Assembly (NCBI RefSeq): GCF_014645615.1
Contig: NZ_BMMB01000001.1
Location: 124,001 to 188,000 of the forward strand
Reading direction: 5' to 3'
From: Paenibacillus hunanensis
Lineage (GTDB): Bacteria > Bacillota > Bacilli > Paenibacillales > Paenibacillaceae
Length of the DNA: 64,000 bases
The notes beneath the pieces are model-generated. The model had not been told where the DNA came from. It made no database searches and was given only the letters and a program-made list of their open reading frames with translations. Below, in pieces: positions 52,600 to 62,662 of the stretch (its first letter is position 1; the number at the start of each line of letters is the position of its first letter). Made by a program: the position numbers and the translations under genes.

Positions 52600-54222
52600 A
52601 TGACACATTCATTCAAAAGAGGGCGGGCATGGGCATTGGGATTACTGTCAATCGTGCTATTATTAGCGGGCTGTTCAAGTGGACAATCCTCTACAGCAGG
52701 TAAAACCGATGAAGACTACGCGAAGACTCATAAGATCGGCTCCTATCCGATTCAAACGGATGTCGTACTCACTCGTTGGACCGATTCAACGCCATTTGCA
52801 CAGCAGCTCGCCGTGAAGCCTACGCTAGAAGAGTTCCCTTTTGTACAGGAGCTGGCCAAACGTACAGGCGTACAGGAAAAGTATGTCTTACCCGCAGTTA
52901 ATCAGGCGAATGAACAATTGAATATGATGTTTGCTTCTGGCGAATATACGGACATCATCGAATGGAACTTTCTGCAAAACTATCCGGGTGGACCCGAGAA
53001 AGCAATCCGTGACGGCAATATTATGAAGCTGAATGATCTATTTGCCAAATATGCACCGAATCTGACTCAATACTTAAAAGAACATCCTGAAGTGGATAAG
53101 CAGATCAAAACGGATGATGGCACGTATTATGGATTTCCATTCATTCGTGGCGATGATTACCTAAAAACATACGGCGGTTTGATTTTACGTAAAGATTGGT
53201 TGGATGAGCTTGGTTTGAAGGTTCCAACCACGATTGATGAATGGCACACTGTACTAACTGCATTTAAGGAAAAAAAAGGAGCGACTGCTCCACTAACCTT
53301 TGTCAGCACGCCACGATTATTCGATGATCTACAAACGGGTGCATTTTATGGCGCATTCGGTGTGAAGCGAGATTTCTATATGGAAAATGGTAAAGTGAAA
53401 TTTGGACCTATGGAGCCAGGCTTCAAAGATTTCCTGACGACGATGCATCAGTGGTATACCGAAGGCTTGCTGGATAAGGATATTGCTACCGTGGACGGTA
53501 AAATTCGGGATGCCAATATGACCTCAGGCAAATCGGGCGCATCTTATGGATTAGCCGGAGGTGGAATTGGTAAATGGCTTGCGGCGTTAAAGGCGCAAGA
53601 TCCGAAGGCGGATCTGGTTGGAGCGCCATACCCTGTACTGCATAAAGGCGATACGCCTATGTTTGGACAGAAGGACTTCTCGGCACCCGCAGGTGGAAAC
53701 TTTGCGATCTCGCCGAATAGCAAAAATCCAGAATTAGCCGTTCAGTTACTCGACTATGGTTATAGCAAGGAAGGCGCATTGTTCTTCAACTTTGGTCAGG
53801 AAGGCGTCAGCTATACGATAAAGAATGGTTATCCAACGTATACGAACTTGATTAAGGACAATTATGCTCAAAATTTAACGCTGTATACACGAGCAACAGG
53901 TGGTCCTACAATCCAAGACAAGCGCTATTATGAGCAATATGCAGCACTACCACAGCAAAAAGCAGCGGTACAAACATGGATGAAAACAGATGTAGACAAA
54001 TATCAATTGCCACCGATTTCACCAACCGCAGAGGAAAGCGCAGAATTTTCACAGATCATCAATGAAGTGAATACACTGGTTGATGAAACGACAATCAAAA
54101 TCGTACTCGGTACGGAGCCGATTGACTCGTACGACGAATTTTTGCAAAAACTAAAAGTTTTGAATATTGACCGAGCTATTGAGATTCAGCAGGCTGCGTT
54201 AGATCGTTATAACAAACGCTGA
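52600..54222 (+). CDS. Oligosaccharide ABC importer, binding lipoprotein
   Basis: 540 aa. Signal peptide with lipobox LLAGC (Cys25). Large LplA-class extracellular binding protein: TLEEFPFVQELAKRTGVQ, the ligand-cleft region NIMKLNDLFAKYAPNLTQYL, and SAPAGGNFAISPNSKNPELA. First gene of a tight operon with two permeases, GH88 and GH92 enzymes (gaps of 36, 20, 21 and 17 bp), so it probably binds charged oligosaccharides released by the PL8 and GH9 enzymes. AAGGAGG precedes the ATG. Confidence 0.92.
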   Translation: MTHSFKRGRAWALGLLSIVLLLAGCSSGQSSTAGKTDEDYAKTHKIGSYPIQTDVVLTRWTDSTPFAQQLAVKPTLEEFPFVQELAKRTGVQEKYVLPAVNQANEQLNMMFASGEYTDIIEWNFLQNYPGGPEKAIRDGNIMKLNDLFAKYAPNLTQYLKEHPEVDKQIKTDDGTYYGFPFIRGDDYLKTYGGLILRKDWLDELGLKVPTTIDEWHTVLTAFKEKKGATAPLTFVSTPRLFDDLQTGAFYGAFGVKRDFYMENGKVKFGPMEPGFKDFLTTMHQWYTEGLLDKDIATVDGKIRDANMTSGKSGASYGLAGGGIGKWLAALKAQDPKADLVGAPYPVLHKGDTPMFGQKDFSAPAGGNFAISPNSKNPELAVQLLDYGYSKEGALFFNFGQEGVSYTIKNGYPTYTNLIKDNYAQNLTLYTRATGGPTIQDKRYYEQYAALPQQKAAVQTWMKTDVDKYQLPPISPTAEESAEFSQIINEVNTLVDETTIKIVLGTEPIDSYDEFLQKLKVLNIDRAIEIQQAALDRYNKR

Positions 54223-54258
54223 GTGATGATATGCATTCAGCTAAGAAAGGAGTAGGTT

Positions 54259-55251
54259 ATGAACCAGACATCGGATACGAATTCATATCGTCGTTCCAAG
54301 CCTGCTAAAGTACGCGGCAGAACAGGCGGTTCAGTCACAGACAGTTATGCGATACGACTGCGCAAAGATTTCAAGCTGAATTACTGGTTATACCTGATGA
54401 TTCTACCAGCGCTTGCTTATTATATTATTTTTCAATATGGCCCGATGTATGGAACCATCATCGCCTTTAAAGATTATTCTCCTGCGAATGGCATTCTAGG
54501 TAGCGAGTGGGTTGGCTTGGCGAACTTTCGGGATTTCTTTGAGGGGTTGTACTTCTGGCGAATTTTCAAAAATACGGTGCTGCTTAGTGTGAACACGCTC
54601 ATCTTTGAGTTTCCAGCCCCGATTATTTTGGCATTGCTTATTAATGAGTTACGTAATCGCACATTCAAGCGCTGGGTGCAGTCGATCACGTATATGCCTT
54701 ATTTTATTTCATTGATCGTTATTTGCGGACTGGTAAAAGACTTCACGAATAGCGGCGGCTTGATCACACAGATTATAGTCTGGCTGGGCGGTACGGATAC
54801 ATCGCTTTTACAAAACCCGGCTTACTTTCGCCCGATCTATGTCGTGTCTGAAATCTGGCAGCGATTTGGCTGGGAATCTATTATTTATATTGCGGCATTA
54901 AGCTCTATTGATCAGGAGCAATATGAAGCTGCTCGTATTGATGGTGCCGGACGCTGGCGACAAATGCTAAATATTACGTTGCCAGGTCTGCTTCCAACGA
55001 TCACGATCATGCTCATCTTGCGCATGGGCAATCTGTTTAATCTGGGCTTTGAAAAAGTCATTTTGTTATACAATTCGTCGATCTATGATACTGCCGATAT
55101 TATCTCATCATATGTGTATCGAAAAGGCTTAATTGAGTTCAATTGGAGCTATGGTGCCGCAGTCGGTATTTTCAATTCTGTTTTAAATCTCGTCTTGCTA
55201 GTGGCAGCGAATTACATTAGCCGTAGAGTAAGTCAAAATAGCCTCTGGTAA
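54259..55251 (+). CDS. Oligosaccharide ABC importer permease, LplB-type
   Basis: 330 aa, six TM segments after a basic cytoplasmic N-terminus of about 40 residues. YIIFQYGPMYGTIIAFKDYSP opens the membrane domain, and the EAA loop is YEAARIDGAGRWRQMLNITLPG. Pairs with the permease encoded 20 bp downstream. The ATPase is absent from the operon, as usual for this class, which uses a shared MsmX-type ATPase. Confidence 0.93.
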   Translation: MNQTSDTNSYRRSKPAKVRGRTGGSVTDSYAIRLRKDFKLNYWLYLMILPALAYYIIFQYGPMYGTIIAFKDYSPANGILGSEWVGLANFRDFFEGLYFWRIFKNTVLLSVNTLIFEFPAPIILALLINELRNRTFKRWVQSITYMPYFISLIVICGLVKDFTNSGGLITQIIVWLGGTDTSLLQNPAYFRPIYVVSEIWQRFGWESIIYIAALSSIDQEQYEAARIDGAGRWRQMLNITLPGLLPTITIMLILRMGNLFNLGFEKVILLYNSSIYDTADIISSYVYRKGLIEFNWSYGAAVGIFNSVLNLVLLVAANYISRRVSQNSLW

Positions 55252-55271
55252 GTGACAGAAGGAGGGGAAAT

Positions 55272-56147
55272 ATGAAGCGTTCATGGTCTGAACGAATGTT
55301 TGATTGGGTAATCATTTGGATTATGGTCGTTTTAGTTCTGCTAACAGCGTATCCACTATACTATGTGTTGATCGCTTCGATTAGCGATGGCTCACGGATG
55401 ATGGCACACTCTGGCTTGCTTCTACTTCCATATGGCTTTCATCTGGAAGCGTATACAAAGGTGCTAGCTAATCCTTCCATTGTGCAGGGCTATGTGAATA
55501 CATTATTTGTAGTTTGTGCGAGTGTGGTATTGAATATGACCGTGACCTCTCTCGCCGCGTATGTACTCTCTCGCAAAAACGTATACTGGAATCCTTTTTT
55601 CACTTTTCTAATTGTATTTACGATGTTTTTTACAGGTGGATTGATCCCATTTTATCTTGTCGTGAAAGGCATGGGATTAATGAATTCACTGTGGTCACTC
55701 GTTATTCCATTTGCAGTAAATACCTTTAATTTGATCGTAATGCGCACCTCTTTTCTGGCGATTCCGGATAGTCTGGAGGAATCGGCAAAAATTGATGGAG
55801 CGAATCATCCTACCATCTTTGCACGTATTATTATTCCACTCAGTATGCCTGTTATGGCAGTTATGGCGCTATATTATACGGTGGAAAAGTGGAATGGATG
55901 GTTCTACGCATCCTTATTCCTCAAAGATCGGCAACTGTTCCCCTTGCAGTTGATCTTACGTGAGATTCTAATCTCCAACTCGACCGACTTGATGCTGGGA
56001 ACGACGGCAGCAGATCAGATTGTACAGGTGAGCGCGACACTTCAATATGCGACGATCGTTGTAGCCACCTTACCTATTTTATGTGTGTATCCATTTGTGC
56101 AGCGGTATTTTGTCAAAGGTGTAATGATTGGAGCTGTCAAAGGCTAA
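55272..56147 (+). CDS. Oligosaccharide ABC importer permease, LplC/YtcP-type
   Basis: 291 aa, six TM segments, with TAYPLYYVLIASISDG, FTMFFTGGLIPFYLVVKG, the EAA loop SLEESAKIDGANHPTIFARI and the conserved C-terminal YPFVQRYFVKGVMIGAVKG. AAGGAGG lies just before the ATG. Second half of the import channel for the polysaccharide locus. Confidence 0.93.
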   Translation: MKRSWSERMFDWVIIWIMVVLVLLTAYPLYYVLIASISDGSRMMAHSGLLLLPYGFHLEAYTKVLANPSIVQGYVNTLFVVCASVVLNMTVTSLAAYVLSRKNVYWNPFFTFLIVFTMFFTGGLIPFYLVVKGMGLMNSLWSLVIPFAVNTFNLIVMRTSFLAIPDSLEESAKIDGANHPTIFARIIIPLSMPVMAVMALYYTVEKWNGWFYASLFLKDRQLFPLQLILREILISNSTDLMLGTTAADQIVQVSATLQYATIVVATLPILCVYPFVQRYFVKGVMIGAVKG

Positions 56148-56168
56148 TTTATTAAAAGGAGCATAACG

Positions 56169-57293
56169 ATGATTAATCAGAAAACAGAATGGCTGGATCA
56201 AGCCTGGAACTATACAAACAGAAAGCTTAACAAGATGAAACAACGGATTGGCGCATGTTTTCCTAACGCTTCATTTAATGGACAATATGATGCTCGTGAG
56301 CTGGAATGCTGGACAAATGGCTTCTGGCCGGGATTGCTATGGCTGCATTTCCATGAAACGGGTGATGCAGAAGCACGCATGCACGCTGAAGAATGCGAGG
56401 AACAACTGGATGAGCTACTGCATGAGTTTGAGAAGCTTCATCATGATAATGGCTTTATATGGAGTCTATCCTCTGTTGCTAATTATAAATTAACGGATAA
56501 TCCATTATCTCGTCGTCGTGCATTGATCGCGGCAAGCCATCTGGCAGGTCGCTTCAATCTTAAAGGACAGTTTATACGCGCATGGTTATTCGAAGGCAGC
56601 GAAGGTCTTGCCATTATTGATTGCATGATGAATCTCGGATTGCTGTACTGGGCGAGTGAAACGATCGGTGATCCGCGCTTCAAACATATGGCGATGGCGC
56701 ATAGTGATATGGCGATCAAGCAATTCGTTCGTTCTGATGGATCAGTCTATCATATTGTGCGCTTTGATCCAGAGACTGGTGAACGGGTAGAAGCGCTTGG
56801 AGGACAGGGCTACGCGCCGGAGTCAGCATGGTCACGTGGTACGTCATGGGCAATATACGGCTTTGCGATTGGATATCGCTATACAGAACAGCAGCGATAT
56901 CTGGATACGGCGCTGGCTGTAGCAGATTATTGGATAAGCCAGACGGAAATAGAGCGCGTACCCGCATGGGATTTCCGTGCTCCAGCTGAACAGCTTCACA
57001 TCAAGGACTCTACAGCTGCTGCTTGTGCAGCAAGCGGTTTATTAGAGCTTGCCTACCTGCTTGAACAGCAGCATGATCCACGTGCTACGCATTATCGTGA
57101 ACATGCGATCATGACGTTGCAGGTGCTATTCCAACAATACACACCGGAGGATGAACAGGAAGAAGCGTTGCTTATCAGAGGAACCGCTAGTGTTCCAGCG
57201 GGCGCTGAGATAGAGGTACCGATTATTTACGGTGATTATTTCTTTGTAGAGGCGTTAGGCAAGCTGAAGGGAAAGACTGATATTTTTTGGTGA
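56169..57293 (+). CDS. Unsaturated glucuronyl hydrolase, GH88
   Basis: 374 aa, no signal peptide, so cytoplasmic. It removes the unsaturated glucuronyl residue that polysaccharide lyases leave at the non-reducing end. It aligns well with the Bacillus sp. GL1 enzyme (377 aa): ELECWTNGFWPGLLWL, and both catalytic Asp are present, D93 in HHDNGFIWSLS and D151 in IIDCMMNLGLLYWA (equivalent to D88 and D149). WSRGTSWAIYGFA and GDYFFVEALGKL are also shared. GH105 rhamnogalacturonyl hydrolases are the main alternative but fit less well. AAAGGAG precedes the ATG; the stop lies 17 bp before the GH92 start. Confidence 0.9.
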   Translation: MINQKTEWLDQAWNYTNRKLNKMKQRIGACFPNASFNGQYDARELECWTNGFWPGLLWLHFHETGDAEARMHAEECEEQLDELLHEFEKLHHDNGFIWSLSSVANYKLTDNPLSRRRALIAASHLAGRFNLKGQFIRAWLFEGSEGLAIIDCMMNLGLLYWASETIGDPRFKHMAMAHSDMAIKQFVRSDGSVYHIVRFDPETGERVEALGGQGYAPESAWSRGTSWAIYGFAIGYRYTEQQRYLDTALAVADYWISQTEIERVPAWDFRAPAEQLHIKDSTAAACAASGLLELAYLLEQQHDPRATHYREHAIMTLQVLFQQYTPEDEQEEALLIRGTASVPAGAEIEVPIIYGDYFFVEALGKLKGKTDIFW

Positions 57294-57310
57294 ACGGAGG
57301 AGCATTGTCG

Positions 57311-59491
57311 ATGGATAGAGCAAAGGTGGATTGGATAGATCCTTTTATCGGCGTGGATGGAGAAAACAATTGTCTATGCGGGCCGTATCTGCCCAATAGC
57401 ATCGTTCGGTTATCACCAGATACAGCGTCGCCGCAGTTATCTCATGGTTATGCGAGTTCACTTCCGATCATCAGGTTCAGTCATACCCATGTGAGTGGTA
57501 CAGGTGGAGGGGGAAGATACGGCAATGTTGGTATCCTTCCCTTCACTGGTGATCTTCGCGTTCCTACCGAAGGATATGAACGCGAGAACGAGACAGCCTC
57601 AGCAGGGTATTACAGGGTTACGCTGATGCCTGATGATATTAGAGTAGAGCTGACAAGCACCGCGCGTACGGGCTGTCATCGTTATACATTTCAGCCAGGA
57701 GTCATTCCTCATGTGTTAATAGATGCAAGTTCTGTGATTCAAGTAGACGGTGATCAGCCGGGTGAGACGACGGGACTGTGTATTGGTGGTTACCTGGAGC
57801 AGGCATCTGATTGCGAATTGGTAGGGAGATCGGATTTTCGCGGAGGCTGGGGACATGATTATCCGTATTCCGTGTACTTTTCGATTCAATTTCAGCAACC
57901 AGCTAAGGCATGTGTGCTTGTGGAGAACGGTCAGTTTGTGCAGCAACGTTCTATTGATGGTCAGGATTGCCGGGCAGTTGCTAGCTTTGCAGGATGTGGA
58001 ACAGTAGAGATCAAGGTCGGCATCTCCTATGTTAGCATCGGCAAGGCACGTGAGAGCTTACGGAGAGAAGCGTCAGCGGAATTTGATGTGATTCATCAAC
58101 AGGCACGTAATCGTTGGGAACAGAAGCTGGATCGGATCACGGTAGAAGGAGGAAGTGAGCGGCATACCCGATTGCTATACACCTCCTTGACTCGGCTATG
58201 GTGTATGCCTTCTGATCTGGGCGTGGATGATGAATATGATGGATGGGTATCTGGCGTGCGTCAATATACTGATATTTATGCGCTTTGGGATAGCGTGCGA
58301 AATGCCAACTCGCTGCTAACTTTAATTGATCCAGAGCTGGAAAGAGGCATTTTGAATAGCTTGCTTGATATAGCTGCCCATACAGGCTGGTTGCCAGATG
58401 CATGGATTGCTGGACATAGCGCGATGATTCAAGGTGGAAGCTCAGCTGATATTTTACTCAATGAAGCGAAGCTCAAAGGGCTATCTGGTATTGACTATGA
58501 AGCAGCCTTACTACAAATGCGCAAAAATAACGAGCAGTATTCACCGGATACATGGATGTATGGACGGCACCTAGATGATTATTTGTCGTTAGGTTATGTA
58601 TCGACGAAGGTGAAGAAAAATAGTGTCTCTCGTCATATGGAATATGCCTATCAGGATTGGTGTATTGGTAGGTTAGCGCAATCGCTAGGTCAGCCAGACA
58701 TAGCAGAGCGCTATTATACAAGCTCAGAAAAGCTATGGAATCTGTGGAATGAGCAGCAGCGCTGCTTTGCTCCAAAAGATTCGGATGGCACATGGGCGGA
58801 GGCATTTGATCCAGCAGTTTGTTTACCGGATTGTTGGAATGATCCGTATTTCTATGAAGGAACAAGCTGGCAGTGGTCATTTCATACCCATCACGATTTT
58901 GCTGGTCTAATCGAGCGTCATGGGGGAACAGGGGCATTTGTGAAGCATCTGGATACCTTCTTTGAAGAAGGGCATTATTATTCCAAGGAAACGATGCTGC
59001 ATATTCCGTATTTGTATATATATGCAGGGCGACCAGATCGAACAGCAGATCGTGTGCGAGAATGCTTGAATACTTATTTTCAAATGGCACGTGATGGGCT
59101 GGGTGACAATGAGGATATGGGCTGTCAGAGTGCCTTTTATATCTGCTCGTCGATTGGACTGTATCCGCTGATGGGACAGGATATCTATTTTCTCGTACCG
59201 CCACTATTCCAATCTTCGATTATACAGATTGGTGAAGAGGGTGCAACGATCCCGTTTATGATTGAGATTATTGGCAGTATAGGGGCTGGTGACGGAACGA
59301 AACCGCGTTATATCGCTGAAGCAATCTGGAATAATACGCCACTTGATCGCGCATGGATTTCACATTCTGAATTGATCATCGGAGGCGTATTACAGCTACG
59401 ACTGAGTGAGCATGCAACAAGCTGGGGCAGCCTGAATCCACCACCTTCTCCGCTGAAAGAATGGTATACCAGTAAGCAGATCAGATCGTAG
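57311..59491 (+). CDS. GH92 alpha-mannosidase-like glycosidase
   Basis: 726 aa from the ATG at 57311 (GGAGGAG upstream; a TTG at 57287 that overlaps the preceding stop is rejected). GH92 enzymes are Ca-dependent, inverting exo-alpha-mannosidases. Family landmarks: WIDPFIGVDGENN, SIVRLSPDT, FSHTHVSGTG, the DxxR pair in YALWDSVRNANSL, and GDNEDMGCQSAFYICSSIGL near the C-terminus, which holds the catalytic-base/Ca region. No signal peptide, so it acts in the cytoplasm after import. In this locus it probably removes the mannose left on xanthan backbone fragments after GH88 has acted. Confidence 0.88.
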   Translation: MDRAKVDWIDPFIGVDGENNCLCGPYLPNSIVRLSPDTASPQLSHGYASSLPIIRFSHTHVSGTGGGGRYGNVGILPFTGDLRVPTEGYERENETASAGYYRVTLMPDDIRVELTSTARTGCHRYTFQPGVIPHVLIDASSVIQVDGDQPGETTGLCIGGYLEQASDCELVGRSDFRGGWGHDYPYSVYFSIQFQQPAKACVLVENGQFVQQRSIDGQDCRAVASFAGCGTVEIKVGISYVSIGKARESLRREASAEFDVIHQQARNRWEQKLDRITVEGGSERHTRLLYTSLTRLWCMPSDLGVDDEYDGWVSGVRQYTDIYALWDSVRNANSLLTLIDPELERGILNSLLDIAAHTGWLPDAWIAGHSAMIQGGSSADILLNEAKLKGLSGIDYEAALLQMRKNNEQYSPDTWMYGRHLDDYLSLGYVSTKVKKNSVSRHMEYAYQDWCIGRLAQSLGQPDIAERYYTSSEKLWNLWNEQQRCFAPKDSDGTWAEAFDPAVCLPDCWNDPYFYEGTSWQWSFHTHHDFAGLIERHGGTGAFVKHLDTFFEEGHYYSKETMLHIPYLYIYAGRPDRTADRVRECLNTYFQMARDGLGDNEDMGCQSAFYICSSIGLYPLMGQDIYFLVPPLFQSSIIQIGEEGATIPFMIEIIGSIGAGDGTKPRYIAEAIWNNTPLDRAWISHSELIIGGVLQLRLSEHATSWGSLNPPPSPLKEWYTSKQIRS

Positions 59492-59546
59492 TCGATGAAT
59501 GACAACAGATCTGACCTGCCTCGGTATTCATTTGTCAAAAGATGTG

Positions 59547-59581
59547 GCTACAAGTCAATGATATCTTAGTTGATTGTAGCT
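59547..59581. terminator. Possible convergent terminator hairpin
   Basis: GGCTACAA-TCAA pairs with TTGA-TGTAGCT with a mismatch. It lies between the convergent GH92 and GH9 genes but has only a short T-rich tract (CTTTTG) on the minus strand. Confidence 0.35.
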
Positions 59582-59598
59582 ATAAGGATGAGATGGAG

Positions 59599-62514
59599 TC
59601 AGTCACGATCTGAGCTTGACGGATGATTGACCGATGGTTGCTGCTGTACAGGAGTACTGACTGCATTGGTAAAGGTATCGGTCGTATGGAAGTAATACGA
59701 ATGTTGACCTGGTGAAAGCTTGGTCGTATATCGGTATATCTTGCCATCGGTGTAGGTTGTATCTGCTGAATCGGTTGCAGTCATCGTGTGAATCACGCCA
59801 TCCAGTAAGAGTTCGACTGCGAGCGGTGGATCATTGTCTACATCCGTATAGGTCACATCAAATGTAAATGGCGTATCCGAATCTCCCGAAGTCTGATTGA
59901 TCGTACCCTTCGTCAATGTTGGGGCTGAACCGCGCTTGATATTGCTTGCGCTAATCTCATCGACCAGCATATCACCATTGGTAACGGTAGTTTCTTTGAG
60001 CCAGATCGCTAATTTTACATTTTTCTTATCAATGGCAGGGGATAGCGTGTTCAGATTGAATTGTAACTTCGTCCAATCTTGAGGAACATTTATCCATCCA
60101 CCCGTCAGATTATACGTTTTGTTATTGTCGGAAATTTCGATACGTGTGCGAACAGAAGGAGCGCCTGGATTTTTGAGTGTGACATTCAAGTATTGATAGC
60201 CCGTCAGATCTACCGTATCATGCCACGGCTGGAACTTGGCGGCAGAATCCACGGTCACAGGTACATGTGAGAATTTGCCTGCTGTCCGACCATCAACGGT
60301 AACTTTGGAAAAGCTTCCTGTGCCGCGACTTTGATTGTACCAGTTCACCCATGTTGCATTTGTCGAAGAGCCTCCCCATGAACCATTACCACCAAAGTCG
60401 TCATACAGTAGCGGAGATGAAGGATCAGGTAATGGTGGAGCAACCATATAATGAGTGGAGCTATAGGTACGATTGCCCTGTTGATCGAGTGCACGCACAT
60501 CGACACGGCGATTGAAGTAGGGAACGCTGTTACTTTCATCGATCACAGCTTTGTATACATCAGCCTGTACAGTCATCGCTTGAAATCCATTTGCTGTACC
60601 TGCTGGACTATACTGAGCTTCACGAAGTCGTGGATCGGTATCGGCGAATAGTGTCACTTCTCCACGTACCCGATCACCAATCGTTGGAGAAAATATGGTA
60701 AACGGAACGGGGGCGTCACTAGAATGAACTGGAGTACGATCAGTCGCACTTAAGCCCATAATGGTGTATAACAAGCCTGCTTGAATACTGATACTGAATT
60801 CATTATAGCGCCACTGACTTGTATCGTCGTTGAATAGAGAGCGATCCTGATACCAGGGGCTGACACTATTTTTATCTTTTGTATCTTTGATATTGGGGCC
60901 GCTTACCATCGCACCAGGTAACACAATACCTGTACCACTGGCTGTATTGGCTTGTTCATCAAATCGGGTATGCAGGAAATCGACATAATCATTACCTATA
61001 CCGGATACCCAGCTAATATTCCAAGGATTTTCACCAAAAATCCAGTACGTTCCTTTGAGTACAGCATCCAGCACCTCTTGGTCACCAAATAATTCATAAT
61101 ATCTCATCATATCGCCCAAATACGAAGCATGAGGTTCATTCACACCAAAATTTTTGAACTGGTTGAGCACATGATAGGGCGTATCGTCCATAGAGGATAA
61201 GAAATAATTCACTTGTGCTTTAAGCAGATCGTGGATATGTGTTTGGGTAGCAGAGTCAGCCACCGGATATAGCTCAGCCATAGAAAGTGGACTCATATCC
61301 CAGTAGTTGGTTGATGTGACATCCAGTTCATCCATTCCCATAATCGTTGCAGAAGCTGCATTCTTATAAGTTGCATCACCAGTCAGCAGATACAGCTCTA
61401 CATCAGCGAGCAGCTTCGAATTGGGAATACCACCTCTTGTAGAATAGGAGCCAATAGGTCCATCAGGATGAGCAACTACGTAATTGTAAAAGACGATGGC
61501 AGCTGCCTCATACTTATCTGAGAGCGTATTCATATCTGCTTGCTTGGAGGCTGGAATGGCGCCGTTCGCAATCGCGATTCGAATGGCCCTTGCTGTAGCT
61601 GCAAGCGTACCAGCAGATTTGGCAGATCCACCTACGCTCAGATCAGACAGTTTACGATCATCAGCCGTATTCGGAATGTTATCGGTCGCTTTCTCTGGAT
61701 GAATGAAGGCAGCATTATTTTTTAAATTATACATTTCTCCATTCAGCTGATCGGCATACTTGACCAGGTAATCGCTACCGAAAATGGCTTCGTCAATCAG
61801 ATCTGGAATATGATTATGATCATTATCATATTGCACAGCAGGCTGATTGGCATAGCGCACATAAGCAAGCGCAATCTCAGCGCCTACCCACTGGTTTCCT
61901 CCATACTTTCCATAATCACCTGCATCATACCAGCTACCAGTCAGATCATAGTGCTTCGTACCATCTGCTGATTTGGCATCGTCCAGATGTCCGGCACCGT
62001 GGTACAGCTTGGCAGAAGGAGCAACACTGCTATAGCCAGCAGGATAAGCAGCCTCTGTCGATACGCCAGAACGCAGCAGACGATAAAAGGCTGTCATTTC
62101 ATCTCGATAATTACTCCATATATTCGTTGCAATTGGGAATGAATAAGAGGACACTCCATTACTCCTGACTGTATAACTAGTGCCTGGAGTTGTGATTTGT
62201 GAGAAATCAATCGAGTACACATACTTGTTCCAGTAGTAGCCCTCGTTCGTCATGGTACCGGAATAGACTGCATTTGTAGCGCTTACAATTTGGTAATACG
62301 TATCGGTTAAAACGGTGTCGGATACGACCAGTGCATTTTTGTAATCTGAGGCACTGTATCCGGCTTGACTGACTACTACTTGAATAGAAGGTTCTGCCTT
62401 AGCAATCTGTTGCTTTCCTGGTGTCAGCGCTACACTGGATACGATCAGTATCATGACCATGCTGATCATTGATAATCTTTTAAAGCGCTGCCTCATCTGC
62501 TTGTTAAATATCAT
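59599..62514 (-). CDS. Secreted GH9 endo-glucanase, candidate endo-xanthanase
   Basis: 971 aa from the ATG at 62514 (AAAGGAGG upstream; the frame up to 62580 is rejected). Signal peptide to about residue 40 (AKA-EP). N-terminal Ig-like CelD_N domain (about 44-130), GH9 catalytic domain (about 135-590) with DAGD (D197 and D200), H515 in DFLHTRFDE and the acid E572 in YNEFSISIQAG, then an Ig-like domain, a beta-sandwich carbohydrate-binding-like module (about 690-830) and a final Ig-like domain. GH9 enzymes cut beta-1,4-glucan. Paenibacillus GH9 enzymes that cut xanthan backbone are known, and the neighbouring PL8, GH88 and GH92 genes favour that substrate over plain cellulose. Confidence 0.88.
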   Translation of the reverse strand: MIFNKQMRQRFKRLSMISMVMILIVSSVALTPGKQQIAKAEPSIQVVVSQAGYSASDYKNALVVSDTVLTDTYYQIVSATNAVYSGTMTNEGYYWNKYVYSIDFSQITTPGTSYTVRSNGVSSYSFPIATNIWSNYRDEMTAFYRLLRSGVSTEAAYPAGYSSVAPSAKLYHGAGHLDDAKSADGTKHYDLTGSWYDAGDYGKYGGNQWVGAEIALAYVRYANQPAVQYDNDHNHIPDLIDEAIFGSDYLVKYADQLNGEMYNLKNNAAFIHPEKATDNIPNTADDRKLSDLSVGGSAKSAGTLAATARAIRIAIANGAIPASKQADMNTLSDKYEAAAIVFYNYVVAHPDGPIGSYSTRGGIPNSKLLADVELYLLTGDATYKNAASATIMGMDELDVTSTNYWDMSPLSMAELYPVADSATQTHIHDLLKAQVNYFLSSMDDTPYHVLNQFKNFGVNEPHASYLGDMMRYYELFGDQEVLDAVLKGTYWIFGENPWNISWVSGIGNDYVDFLHTRFDEQANTASGTGIVLPGAMVSGPNIKDTKDKNSVSPWYQDRSLFNDDTSQWRYNEFSISIQAGLLYTIMGLSATDRTPVHSSDAPVPFTIFSPTIGDRVRGEVTLFADTDPRLREAQYSPAGTANGFQAMTVQADVYKAVIDESNSVPYFNRRVDVRALDQQGNRTYSSTHYMVAPPLPDPSSPLLYDDFGGNGSWGGSSTNATWVNWYNQSRGTGSFSKVTVDGRTAGKFSHVPVTVDSAAKFQPWHDTVDLTGYQYLNVTLKNPGAPSVRTRIEISDNNKTYNLTGGWINVPQDWTKLQFNLNTLSPAIDKKNVKLAIWLKETTVTNGDMLVDEISASNIKRGSAPTLTKGTINQTSGDSDTPFTFDVTYTDVDNDPPLAVELLLDGVIHTMTATDSADTTYTDGKIYRYTTKLSPGQHSYYFHTTDTFTNAVSTPVQQQPSVNHPSSSDRD

Positions 62515-62557
62515 CCATAATCCTCCTTTTGAAAATGAAAATGAATTGTACTTCATC

Positions 62558-62641
62558 AGCATAGAGGTTGCGTCATTCACACACCATGATGTATTAAGAC
62601 ATAACGATGATGTATCCCTATCTGTTTGGTTTACTTAATCT
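62558..62641. promoter_or_regulatory. Divergent GH9/PL8 promoter region with 21-bp direct repeat
   Basis: ATGATGTAT occurs at 62586-62594 and 62607-62615, a 21-bp period. Toward GH9, TATGCT (62563-62558, minus) is 17 bp from TGGTGT (62586-62581), which touches the first repeat. Toward PL8, TAATCT (62636-62641) is 17 bp from TATCCC (62613-62618), which overlaps the second. Both -35 elements are poor, as expected for activator-dependent promoters. Confidence 0.5.
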
Positions 62642-62662
62642 CAATCCAAGGAGTGAAAGAAC

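Noticed and set aside
58473..59204. 243-codon minus-strand open frame
   Set aside because: It is fully contained in the GH92 gene, whose conserved motifs are on the plus strand.
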